Made by a program: the position numbers and the translations under genes. Under the pieces are notes generated by a model that saw only the letters and a program-made list of their open reading frames with translations, was not told the DNA's origin and searched no databases. From Coniella vitis (lineage: Eukaryota; Ascomycota; Sordariomycetes; Diaporthales; Schizoparmaceae), in assembly GCA_011317545.1 (NCBI GenBank), contig WUJK01000015.1, positions 310,001-374,000 of the forward strand: a DNA stretch of 64,000 nt. Reading direction: 5' to 3'. Below are positions 46,295 through 57,328 of this stretch, in pieces. Numbering within the stretch: the first letter of the stretch is position 1; each line of letters opens with the position of its first letter.

Positions 46295-49200
46295 ATGAAT
46301 TTGGAGGAAAATACGCCCAGTTTTGATCACAGAGAGAAAGGCCAGGGTCAAAGAATAGAGGCAAGAGATCATCAAGGCCACTCTGGCATCCCACAGAATT
46401 CGACTGACGCCGCCTATATCTCCACTGCTGCTGCTGCCGCCGCTGCGTCAGCCGAGGCTGCTGCTTGTGTCGTTGCTGGCGTTGCCGTTAATAGGTTCAA
46501 GCCAGAGTCTAAGCCAGACTCTGAGCCAGCTGGTCCACTCGTAAGTCCGTCACTGACCTCGGAATCGTCCTCCACTTCGCCTCCGGCGACTTCACCTTCG
46601 CTTGCCCCAAAATTCTGCCGCAGCAGCAGCAGATCGACATTGGCGACAAGTGCAACGACGACAGCGACGAGGATCTGCCTGCAGTCCTCGGCCGCCGGCG
46701 ACACCGTCCCACCTACATTCGTACCACCGCTTCTTGCTACTCAATCCCAACTCTGCCTTGCAACTTGCTCTCCTGCTGTCGCAGTTGTGGAGGAGGAGGT
46801 GGAACATTGTCGTCTTCTGCCAGCGCGGCACTATGGTCTGACGGCTGCCACTGGTGTTTGCTGCGATTACTCGGACGCCGCCACGGTCTCTTCGTCGTCC
46901 CCTGCAACCAGCTCACCACTATCTTGTATAACCTCTCCAGTGTCGTCGCGTGCCGTTCCCCGTCTCTGTAGGCCGGCACACGCCTGGAAGCCGCCCGAGA
47001 AAGACGCAGCACCAGCCGACAGGAACGACGGCAAATTTGACAGCGATACCGCCGCTGTTCAGTCTCCGATCTGCACAGACGTGCTCCCAGACACCCCATC
47101 TTCATCCCGACCTGCCAAGCGGTCAGCAGCCAGCCTGACTTTCGGCCACGACTCAACGACCACTGTCACCGCCGCCGCCGCCATTGCCGCCGCCTCTCAC
47201 CCGGCTCCGTCTCCCAAGAAGCCGCGTCTGCTGCCGTCGCGCAACATTGATCTTGGGCATCTCCGCCCCTCAGAAGGCTGCTTCCCGGACCCTAGCCTGC
47301 CCGACGTTTCGCCGCTCTTCTTCTCTACTTCTTCCGCTTCCACCAGCTCCTCCTCTCTACAGAGCTGGATCTCCCACGACTACCACCTTCCTCACCACGA
47401 ACCTTCCCGCCATCACATGCCGAACGGGTTCCCGCCTAAATTCTCCACCGCTGCCGAATCGGCGGCGGCGATGTTGCACAGGCTCCGGGAGGAGCAGAAC
47501 GTCGTAAGGACTGTCAAGCTTCCCAAGGGCCATGCAAGCTCGAGCAGTCCCGCCGCTAGGGCTGGAAGCCATGCCATTGGTCTCAGTGCCCCTGGCAGTG
47601 CAGACTCGGATAGCATTTCGCCTCTAGCTGGCCAGGGCCAGAACCGCCAATTGCCCCAAGAACTCCATGACCTGCAAAGTTTTAGCGTACTTGACTTGCT
47701 CGAGGCCGACGAACGCCCATCCTTTGTCATTGACGTGTCCAACAATGCAAACTTCCACCCCGACGCCCCGCTGCACCTTGTCTTTGCCAATGCCTCGCTG
47801 AGGGCGTCGGAGGCTGTTCTTGCGCTGATATCGCAGACACCCGGGAACAGCAGTGATTTTTCGCGCTTCAAGGCGTGGATACTAAGCTTTGTCAAAGACA
47901 GCCAGTCCATGGACATTTCGCTACCCTCGCTTTCTTATGGTGGCATCAGTTGGACTTGTTCGACGCTCGCCCACCGGTTTCGCTTCGTCAGTGGCAACGC
48001 CTCGGCCGTCTCCATAACTCCCACATCGCCTATTCCGCCTGCAAGGGCCAGTTCCGTCATAGAGCAACGCGCGCGCGGCCCTCTCCTCCCTCCTTTCTCC
48101 CAAAAGGTTGCGGTCGTCACGCGGGATACGGCGCTCAGTGATGCCGACTATTTTGGGGATGTCGATCCGCAGCCCGCTGACCTGGCAGCCACACGCCGCG
48201 CTCAATCAGAACCCCGAGAGGTCGCTGGTGACTTGAGGCCAAACACACCAGAGATTCAAACCAACGAAGAGCACCTGCCCGTGTCAAGTCCCGATTCCGA
48301 GCTCACACAGACGTTTGATTGGACACGTATTGATGATATTAGTGGTGAGCTTTGTCTGGTGCCTCCTGTTTTGCTTGGCTCTTTTCCCGTGCTGTGTCTC
48401 TCTTGCTCTTGTCGAAGCTGATCATCCACCCTGCTCTCAAGTTCTCTCTCCGCATCTCCAATTTGCTCGCTCAGTGAAATGGGAAGACACACCGTTGGGG
48501 CCGATGGACCAATGGCCTGGCGAGTTGCGCACCATGTCCAATATGGTCATGGGTAGTCCACACCCAGCTGCTATGTACTGGGGTCCCGAGTACATCGCCA
48601 TCTATAACGAAGCTTATCTCCCAATGGCCGGTAACAAGCACCCTAAACTTATGGGCCAAAGCTACATCGAGGCTTGGGCTGAGATATGGGATGAGCTCAA
48701 GCCCGTCTTCGATGCCGCTTGGTACGGTGGACAAGCGACCATGAAGCATGACGACCGCCTTTTCATCTCGCGCAACGGGTTTCTTGAGGAGACATTTTTC
48801 AACTGGTCCGTGGTACCCCTCGTCGGTTCTGATGGCAGTGTGGTGGCCGTATACAATCCAGCTTTCGAGAACACACGGCGCAAAGTAAACGAACGACGCA
48901 TGTTTACTCTGCGTGAGGTTGGCGAAAAGACAGCATTGGCGCGTGATGTGCAGCAGTTTTGGAAACAGGTCCACCGCGGTCTCGAGTACAATGATTTCGA
49001 TATTCCTTTTGCCCTCATCTACAGCGTCGTCGAGGACTCAGATAGCGACATGTCGTCGATGCACTCTGGGAGTGCCGCAAATCCACCCAAGATACAGTTG
49101 GCGGGCTCTCTCGGAGTCCCCGCGGGCCATTTCTACAATGAATTTCCCACCATCGACCTGCGCACGAGCGTAGACGGTTTCGCTCCCTATATGCGTGTTT

Positions 49201-51690
49201 CGATGGCGCAACCATCGGCGCCAATCGTCCTTTCCAAGGAAGCTGGCACGCTTCCGCAGCATCTTATCGATGGCATCCAATGGCGTGGCTTTGGCGACCC
49301 GTCGCGCACCCTTGTTGTTTTCCCAGTCCACCCCACCACTGGCGATGGTGTAGTAGGCTTCGTCGTGGTGGGCATCAACCCGCGTCGACCGTACAACGAT
49401 GACTATCGCCTCTTCATCGACCTCTTGTCACGCCAACTCGCAACCTCTATGGCTTCGGTCGTGCTTTTCGAGGAAGAGATCAAGCGTGGGCAGCAAGCTG
49501 CGCGCATGGCTGCACTCGACCGCCAGCAGCTCTCTCAGGAATTGCGTCTTCGAACACAAGAAGCTGTCGAAAGCGAGTACAAATTTACCCGCATGGCCGA
49601 ATTTGCGCCTGTGGGCATCTTTATTACCAATGCTCAAGGCGACATAGACTTTTGCAACGACTCATGGTGGGAGATATCGCGACATCCTCGCACCACCAAT
49701 TCATTTGTTTCTTGGATGGACAGTATCCTTCCACAAGACCGCCCTGCTGTCGAGGCGGCATGGCGCCGGTTAGTCGACGACAAGGTATCCATCACCCAGG
49801 AATTTCGCTTCAAGGCTCCGCGGGAGGTTAACGGACACTCTATCGAAACCTGGGCCCTGATGAGTGCGTATCCAGAGAAGAACGATACAGGAGACACCAA
49901 AGCCATCTTCGGCTGTATCACAGATATCAGCCAGCAAAAGTGGGCTGAAGCCTTTCAAAAGCAACGTCGAGAAGAGGCACTCGAACTCAAGCGCCAACAA
50001 GAAAACTTTATCGACATGACCAGTCACGAAATGCGCAATCCGCTTAGCGCATTATGCCAGTGTGCCGACGAGATTGTAGGAAGCATTATAGCCTACCGCA
50101 AGGCGGCAACCGACGAAAACATCACCGAGCGACTTCAGAATACGCTGGACGCCTGTCTGGAGGCCGCAAACACCATCTCGCTGTGCGCCAATCACCAAAA
50201 GAAGATCATTAACGATGTGCTGACCTTGTCGCGACTCGATTCGCGTATGCTCGAGGTGGCGCCTACGCCCGTTAAGCCCATCGAAGTCATTGAGACCAGT
50301 CTGAAGATGTTTGACGCTGAGCTCGTCTCCAACAATATCAAGTCCGCATTCCGTATCGACCAGTCATACTACGATATGAACATAGAAACGGCACTTCTGG
50401 ATCCAGCACGTCTGCAGCAGGTTCTGATCAACCTGCTCACCAATGCCATCAAGTTCACGCAAAAGCAAGAGCAACGGTCCATTATTGTCACTTTGGGCGC
50501 TTCGACCGACGTCTCCAAGGCTCAGGTTGCTGGTATCGAGTTCTTCCCTGTCAACGTCGAAGAAGAGGAAGAAGAGGACGCCGAGGACGAGGTTAGGGCT
50601 GCGAGAATCGAAAAACAGGACATTACCGATGGCGATCAATGGGGTGAAGGTGAAAAGTTCAACCTTCACTTATCTGTTTCTGACACGGGGCCTGGGCTCA
50701 CCAATGAGGAGCGAGCGATGCTGTTCCAACGTTTCCGCCAGACGTCACCACGCACGCATGTTGAATACGGCGGATCTGGGCTTGGGCTCTTCATATCGCG
50801 GATGTTGACGGAGCTACAGGGTGGGCAGATTGGTGTGATCTCTGAAAAAGGCACTGGCAGCACGTTCGCCTTCTACATCAAGTGTCGCAAGTGCATCGAG
50901 ACGGTACCACAGCCGCCCACCCCGTCACCAATGGCCGCGGGCACTGCTCTCGCCACGCAGTCTGTCCTGCTCCAAGACAACAACAGGAATGGCGATCAGG
51001 TCGTAGGAGCCGCGTTGCACGTGCTCCCTGAACTCGACCCATCGACCGTCGATGTGCTGGTAGTCGAAGACAATGCCGTCAATCAAAAGGTGCTTGGTCG
51101 TCTGCTGCGGCGATTTGGATTCAAGGCCCACCTCGCCAATCACGGCGGCGAGGCCATTGCCAAGCTGCAGAAGTCGCGACACTGGAACCACCAGGTCGCT
51201 GCATCCGAGGGCATCGAACCGGTAGTTCTTGAGGAGGACGAGGAGATTATTAACGTGTCGATTGTCTTGATGGACTTGGAGATGCCGGTCATGGATGGCA
51301 TGACATGCGCGCGGCGAATCAGGGAGCTCGAGAGTCAGGGTGTTCTCATGGCGCGTCTGCCCATTATTGCTGTCACAGCGTACGTGAGGCCTGAGCAAAT
51401 TGGGGAAGCCAGAGCCTCGGGAATGGTTAGTATCAGTCCTTGTTTTGCCTTCTTGTTTGGCAGCTAGAATCAGGATGAGAAAGAGCTCGAGCAAAGATGA
51501 AAGCAATGCTAACTCACTACCACAGGACGATATCGTGTCGAAGCCTTTCCGCGCGCCCGAACTGACGCCGAAAATCACCAATCTCCTGCTTAATCCACCG
51601 ACCGGCAACACACCCATGACAGCCTCGCCGATGTCGTTGGCATCTCCAGATTCTGACCATCTTTCAGCATTCCCCTTCTCGTCGTCTTGA
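46295..51690 (+). CDS. Large hybrid histidine kinase (PAS - HisKA - HATPase - receiver)
   Basis: Exons 46295-48344, 48475-51425 and 51526-51690 give 1721 residues. Splices rebuild DWTRIDDIS-VKWEDTPLGPMDQWP and EARASGM-DDIVSKPFR. The first about 460 residues are Ala/Ser/Pro-rich and likely disordered. A PAS-like segment follows (SVLDLLEADERPSFVIDV...LVFANASLR), then the fungal sensor block with ALYWGPEYIAIYNEAYLP-type sequence and a PAS with EFAPVGIFITNAQGDIDFCN. HisKA has FIDMTSHEMRNPL (H1201). HATPase has the N box INLLTNAIKFT, DTGPGL and GGSGLGLFIS. The receiver has VVEDNAVNQKVL, phosphoacceptor LMDLEMPVMDG (D1617) and the KPF lysine. All catalytic residues are present, so it should feed a phosphorelay (Hpt to response regulator). 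The ligand or stress sensed is unknown. The start codon is the least certain part. Confidence 0.92.
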
Positions 51691-52691
51691 AAGCGCCCCG
51701 GAGATGGGCAATACTCGCGGTGACGACGCGATGGTGGGGACCGAAAAGAAAAGCGGGGGCGAAAAAGAATGGCAGAAGCATCATTTCATTGCACGAATGT
51801 GCGATGTTTAGATGGCATCAGCAAGCCAGGGGCTCGACCGAATGTCCCACCACGAAGATATCAAAACCCAAGACCTTGAGAGAACTTCGGCATGTCCTTT
51901 TTCGGAAGGAGGGCCCAGGCGTTAAGGAGGGCTTTGATAAGGAAGTCACGGACATTAACGCCGATGCTGCACCTTCCTCGCCCCAAAAAGAAAAGGAGAG
52001 GCTCCTACCCACACAGTCACTGTATGACATCATTCTAACATAGCCTGGAGTTGGGAGGGAGAGCATAACTTCTCGAGGTGCTTTGTGTACATTTTGGGAT
52101 ATTTTTCTTGTTTTCTCTCTCTTTTCTTCTTCTTTTTCTTAGTAACACTATACATGTGCTAGACTGAGAAGACAAGTCGGGATGCTCTGGATGAGGGAAG
52201 GCTACAGCTACGGCGATGGAGGGTATACACATACACGAATGCATGGGTTGGACACTTACTTGAGGCATTGGTAGACATGGTAATGTGTATGGATGGAGCG
52301 GAACAGAGAGGAATCATTTCAGTCATGAGAATCGACAAGGAGCCTGCAGAAAGACATGTAGGCACGTTATAGTGCTTGGTAGTTCTCAACCATGTTGATA
52401 CCCCCCACCCCCAGCGCGCTCTCTTTTTTGTTCCCTCCACGGCCTGTCGAAACACTGGACAGTGTTGTGGTCCGTTGTTTAAAAGGGCACTGAACAGCAC
52501 TGCTGAAATTTCTCGCCTATTTCACCCTAGACCGAGCATATATCGTAGAGCGCTGCCTCAACATGCATCGTCTTTTGTATGTATCTAGGTATATGTGACC
52601 TGAAAGTGTATGTACAAGAGGGGATCGGTTATGGCCGATCCTAGGATTGACAGACATTGGAGCTTTGCTTTTTATTCCACCAGCAAGCTAC
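51691..52691. other. Convergent 3' region, no gene recognised
   Basis: This stretch lies between the stop codons of the histidine kinase and the acyltransferase. Only small open frames; nothing assignable. Confidence 0.45.
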
Positions 52692-54134
52692 TCATCGTGC
52701 CTCCAGAGGTTTGCCCAGCTCAACCTCCGCATCCACTAGATTCATTTCGATCGTCCGAGCTAGCTTGATCATGGGTATGTCGACTAGTCTCCAGAATACG
52801 TCTGATGCCCATACCACAATAGGACCCAGTATCATCAATCCCACAATCCACGCCACCGTTCTTTGGCCTGCAGTCTCGATGCCAACCAGACCCTTGACGC
52901 CGCTTGGCAGCACCTCCGGCCGGTAACCTGGAAGTCCTGGTGCTGCCATTGGTGGCTCGTACAGCCTACCGGCAACCCTTTGCTGGAGCATTTCAAGAAC
53001 AGGTCCGTGGACGATGTAGAGGGCGTAGCTGATGTGTCCACAGTATTGAGGGAAAGGGCCCTCTAGAAATCTCTTAACAAAGCGCAACTCGCCACATGTC
53101 CACACCATAATGATAGCCTGCACCACGAACCAGAACTTCTGTGGGGTCAAGTTGTCGACGGGTGGGAACGATGATGGCGTGTGGTTGTATAGCCACTGAA
53201 TCAATGGACTCCTGTAGGCATCAAAATTCGGCCAGCCCATTGTGTAGAGGGCGAATATGAGGAGAGAAATGTGAACGAGATAGTGCAGCGTCTTGTTCTC
53301 AATCAGTGGTGGCAGCGCATCTGGGCTGCCGTTGGTCGTAGCAGGCTCGTTGTGTCGTGTCCTGGCTTCGGCAGACCGCTGTATATGGATGTCGGCGAGA
53401 ATCATGCCTGCGTAGAACTCCATAGCCGCCCATTTTCCGCATATGGTCACGTATACCAGCAATATGACCATTGCCACAGTCCGAGGCCGGGATCGCAGCC
53501 TCGACAGCATGAGGAGGGTGAGAAATAGGAGCAGCGAGTGCACGAATTCGATAGGAATCGACCACAGGTGGACGTCAAAGGCCGGCCGCAGGTCAAAGTC
53601 CCAGGCCCAAGGCCATGTGATTTGGTGGAATATAGCATCAATCCAGGCCCATAACTGCATGTAGCTGGTTGGCAACGGCCTGTACATGAGGCGCATCTGG
53701 ATCAGAACGGCAATGACAGCCGTAGACACAATGCATGGCCCAAACAGCCGGAAAGGTCTGCGCAAAGTCGAAGATGCCAACGCGCCCCAGCACTTTTCCA
53801 TGTCTCTTGCGCGCATTGCCTTGAGGGGCTTGTACGACAGCACGAAACCCGATATAACAAAGAATATGTGGACCATGGGCCGTCCGCTGTAGAGGATTCG
53901 CAAAAAGGGCATTTGCAAGACGGAGGACACGCCATCGACGTTGAAGCCGTAGGTGGGCACAAGATACTGGTGATTTTCTTCGGTGTAATGGCACATAAAG
54001 ACTACCATGGCAGCCAGGCCGCGGAGGCCATCGAGATAGGACGTCGGGTGTAGCCTGTGGGTGGCCAAAGGGCTCTTGTAGTCGTGCCACAGAGCGTCGG
54101 CAACGAAACTAGGGACAAAGTCGCGGAGAGCCAT
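52692..54134 (-). CDS. Acyltransferase-3 family multi-pass membrane protein
   Basis: Single exon, 480 residues. The N-terminus reads ...HPTSYLDGLRGLAAMVVFMCHYTEE, the signature of acyltransferase 3 (the His of the C-H-Y motif is the proposed catalytic residue). VHIFFVISGFVLSYKPL, LRRPFRLFGPCIVSTAVIAVL, HLWSIPIEFVHSLLLFL and CGHISYALYIVHGP are further family marks. About ten hydrophobic segments are spread along the protein. These enzymes transfer acyl groups to exported or membrane-facing substrates, such as glycans or secondary metabolites; the substrate here is unknown. The frame is intact, with no sign of decay. The upstream region contains no partner gene pointing to a pathway. Confidence 0.92.
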   Translation of the reverse strand: MALRDFVPSFVADALWHDYKSPLATHRLHPTSYLDGLRGLAAMVVFMCHYTEENHQYLVPTYGFNVDGVSSVLQMPFLRILYSGRPMVHIFFVISGFVLSYKPLKAMRARDMEKCWGALASSTLRRPFRLFGPCIVSTAVIAVLIQMRLMYRPLPTSYMQLWAWIDAIFHQITWPWAWDFDLRPAFDVHLWSIPIEFVHSLLLFLTLLMLSRLRSRPRTVAMVILLVYVTICGKWAAMEFYAGMILADIHIQRSAEARTRHNEPATTNGSPDALPPLIENKTLHYLVHISLLIFALYTMGWPNFDAYRSPLIQWLYNHTPSSFPPVDNLTPQKFWFVVQAIIMVWTCGELRFVKRFLEGPFPQYCGHISYALYIVHGPVLEMLQQRVAGRLYEPPMAAPGLPGYRPEVLPSGVKGLVGIETAGQRTVAWIVGLMILGPIVVWASDVFWRLVDIPMIKLARTIEMNLVDAEVELGKPLEAR

Positions 54135-55041
54135 CTTGGCGGTGTTGAAGCATGGTGATCGGGCAGTCGATGCTCGTTGAATAGACAGCAGGGATTGAGG
54201 TGCGCGCGACCGAGAGGAGCGAGGTTAAGGGAGGTCGAGGGACAGGCGAGAGCGACCAGCGCAGGCCAACATTCAACCTGTGATCGCGAGAAGGGTTCGC
54301 GGCTATATTCAACAGCGTCGGTGTTTGTTGGTCAACGATCTTGAGGCGGGCCGCAGGAAGCCAGGCAAGCAGTCGCTTCAATGTGGTATTATTAGTGACC
54401 TCAGGGGGTCTTCGAATCCACCATCGGAAGTCGGGGTGCGGCTGGATGGGGGTCAGCCTATTTGAGACGAGCGCGGAGAGGGGACACGCATTGCTGTGGG
54501 TCGGCGAAGGAGGCATTCACCAGACACAGCGGCACGAGGCACAAATAACCGGGGCAAGCCACGGCGAGGGTCCGGATGTTGCGCCCAGGGGACCTGGGAA
54601 AACGGGGAGAGAACGTAGAGGGAAATTGAATAAGGCGAGAGCAGAGGGACAACGGCACGGGGTCACTCTGGGAAAAGTCTGTTGGTAGGGCTGGTAGGCA
54701 AGGAGATCGACAGCGCAGTGTACATGGTAGTTGAAGTAGCATAGTACTATGTAATGACGCGTTAAGCAGAGTCGTACGGCGGTCGACAGCCAGACAGCCC
54801 GTTCTAGCCCATTGAAAAGACGGCGACGATGAAACACGGGTGGATGGATGACCAGGGGCGCAAACTAGTGAGCAGCACTGAGTGGGGGCTGCTGCCCGCT
54901 AGAGAAAGCGCTGTGCAGGAGCTGCAGGCACAACAAGGGGCTACCTCTTAGCTCGGGACCCAGGGCCTCAACCCCTATAACTCACATCCGGGAGCCCTGT
55001 ACTATGCTATGTACATAGTAGCTTCGGTGCTGTTGAGCACT
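54135..55041. other. Intergenic stretch, no gene recognised
   Basis: Promoter side of the acyltransferase gene. TACTATGTA at about 54746 and a CTATGTACATAG palindrome near 55008. Open frames are short and without domains. Confidence 0.45.
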
Positions 55042-55965
55042 TCATGCAGTTGCATCACCGATCGACCTTCGCTCAACACACACGACATCAACCTCACCAC
55101 CGCCTGGGCTCTGCAAACGCTTCTCGAGCTTTCTACACCATGCCACCTTGTCACTGCTGGGCCACGTCGGATCGGCCAGCTCGACTTCCAGCTGCCTCAA
55201 CTCACCCAAGCGCGCGAGGCCCTCTGTCGCCCACCTCGTCATTGCACCGTCTCGCGCTGCCACTAGAGCCCATGCATCACCGCCTGTCGTTGCCTTGACC
55301 GCGCCCGGCATTCGATATGCTTCGCCTCCGTCCGTCGACACTGTCAGTCTCAAACCTCGCACGCCCGACCACAGCCTGCACAGCTCTATCCACTCGGCCA
55401 GCCTCTCTTCTGCCAGGTCACGCACAAATATCTGCAGTCTGACAAAGCGCATTGCCCTCCGCTGCCAGGGTGGCCGCCCGCGAGTGAAAGCGAGTGCTGC
55501 GGACAGTCCGGACGAGAACCAATTGAGAAAGGCAAACTCATTCTGCCAGAATGGGATGCACCTCGCTTCAGCAAACGTCTGGCGGCAGGCTAGCAAGACC
55601 GATGTGGGCATGTATGCAAAAGGCCGCTGCGCCGAAAGAAGTCGTGGCTGGGCTCGTGAGCGCCGATCAACCGGAGCCTCCCGTGACTCTTCTGGGTCGT
55701 CCTCGGCTACTTTGCCAGCGACACGCACTTGTTGGACGACATGCAGCGTGCATATCGAAAACGAATGCCACGGTGCCAGTCGTTGGCACTGTACTGGACT
55801 GACTCGGTGGACCAAGTGGTAAATGTGCAACCTCAGTTCGTACGGGAGATCGAGAAAGGACATTTTCTGGTCGGTGGTGCTCTCTTGCACGCATAATGCC
55901 GTCATGTTCGTTACGGTCGAAGCTGAGCGAGGCCACATCTCGACAGTTCCTGCAGCAAACACCAT
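55042..55965 (-). CDS. F-box-like / DUF7730-type hypothetical protein
   Basis: Single exon, 307 residues. The motif FLDLPYELRLHIYHLV at about 36-51 followed by TSVLLACRQTFAEARCIPFWQNEFAFLNW is the pattern of a large group of fungal proteins (F-box-like, 2EXR/DUF7730) whose members are numerous and mostly uncharacterised. The middle (RRAMRFVRLQIFVRDLAEERLAEWIELCRLWSGVRGLRLTV) fits the usual strand-helix arrangement. A second ATG at 55863 directly before SFLDLPYE gives a 273-residue form and may be the true start, since the 34 residues before it are less conserved in character. No partner gene is evident. A role in ubiquitin ligases is possible but unproven. Confidence 0.75.
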   Translation of the reverse strand: MVFAAGTVEMWPRSASTVTNMTALCVQESTTDQKMSFLDLPYELRLHIYHLVHRVSPVQCQRLAPWHSFSICTLHVVQQVRVAGKVAEDDPEESREAPVDRRSRAQPRLLSAQRPFAYMPTSVLLACRQTFAEARCIPFWQNEFAFLNWFSSGLSAALAFTRGRPPWQRRAMRFVRLQIFVRDLAEERLAEWIELCRLWSGVRGLRLTVSTDGGEAYRMPGAVKATTGGDAWALVAARDGAMTRWATEGLARLGELRQLEVELADPTWPSSDKVAWCRKLEKRLQSPGGGEVDVVCVERRSIGDATA

Positions 55966-57328
55966 GTCCGCGTCGCCAGCCTTGGTCTGGCTTCAGTCAC
56001 GCCTAGTTGTGAGTAGTAGTGTGTAGGTTCAGTGACAGTGACGGTGCCAAGAAGCATTTCTGGCAAATCGAAGTGGGCTCGGTGAATCGATTTATTGCGA
56101 TCTCGCCAACTACTTTAATTTATGCTGGCTTTGTTCTGCTTGGCATTGGCTTTGTTCAAGCTATTAGGCCCTCCTTAGGTGGCCCTTTATGTTGCTGCCC
56201 CAGGACGCGAGCGTCATCCCACCCGACTGCCCGACCACTGCCAAAATAGTGCTAACCAATCCAGAATTATGGCCTCTATGCGAGATGGCTGTTGAGCGGC
56301 GCGCTACGGTGAGATTCAGCTCTACCTCTGTCAGATGGCTGCGGACACATCTTCGGCCTAGAGCCAATGGCGAGACTTTGGCTTAGTACGCGCCATGTGG
56401 CTTCACACCTTAGCTCCTTCAAGGATGTTTTTAAGATGTCATTCCAGCAGCTCCCAGTATATGAAAACTGGTATCAATGGTGCATGGTTGTGTTTGATAC
56501 GGACCTCACAGCTGATGCATACAATTTGCAGATCTCGTACTGGTGCTCTACGGGTGTTTTCGCCCTTGGCCAACGCTGCTGGCAGATCACGCGGCTTAAA
56601 CAGTTTCATACCACCAGAGAAGATACTATCCGCGCCTCTTAAGTGTCGGGGCAGCACACAACATATGGACACATGTTTCCACTGAAACTGCCGATGAGCA
56701 GCTCGGCCCGACCCGGGACAAACCATCGGCGAAGAAGCCGGGATTTATGGATCCCACCAGGGATCTCTGGCTCCGGATCACGGAACATGCCTTCACTCTG
56801 GGGGAAGCCGGGGCCCGAAAGGGGGGGGGGGGGGTTCTGCTTCCAGATATCCGATGACAAGGCTCCAACGACTGCATTCAATCTGGCACTTGGCAAACAA
56901 TTTTCGGATGGAGTTGGCTTTTCCGAAGGGTCCAAAGCTGACTCACACAAAGCTTACTGAGCCATTAACATATTTCCCGATTTGGCTCACCGAAAGCTGC
57001 CCATCCGCCCTCTAGGGCTTCCAAGGTCGTGGTCTTTAGATGGAATCCTGCTTCATTTCCTGTTTCTGGCTCGCCGTAATTGACACAGCCATCGGGAGGG
57101 TAATTCGGCAGCCTTGCTGCTGTCGGCGAACCAAAAATAATTCTGTTGCCTCGATCGCGTGTAAGAGCTGCAAACATAAACGTTCATGGCTATTATGATA
57201 CCGATACATTCAGGTATATATCCATCGCACCAACGTCCGTCTCGGACCTAAACAATATCAATGGAATCTAAACCACTTGCACCGTTTAAGAATGCATGTA
57301 CCAAATTCTCAAGCCTTAATTAATCACC
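55966..57328. other. Intergenic stretch of unclear origin
   Basis: No intact gene. A G run lies at about 56819-56834. Short open frames on both strands (for example 56367-56642 on plus and 56639-56950 on minus) look vaguely protein-like, but none has a recognisable domain. A decayed repeat or gene relic is possible, but I could not define ends or repeats. Confidence 0.4.
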
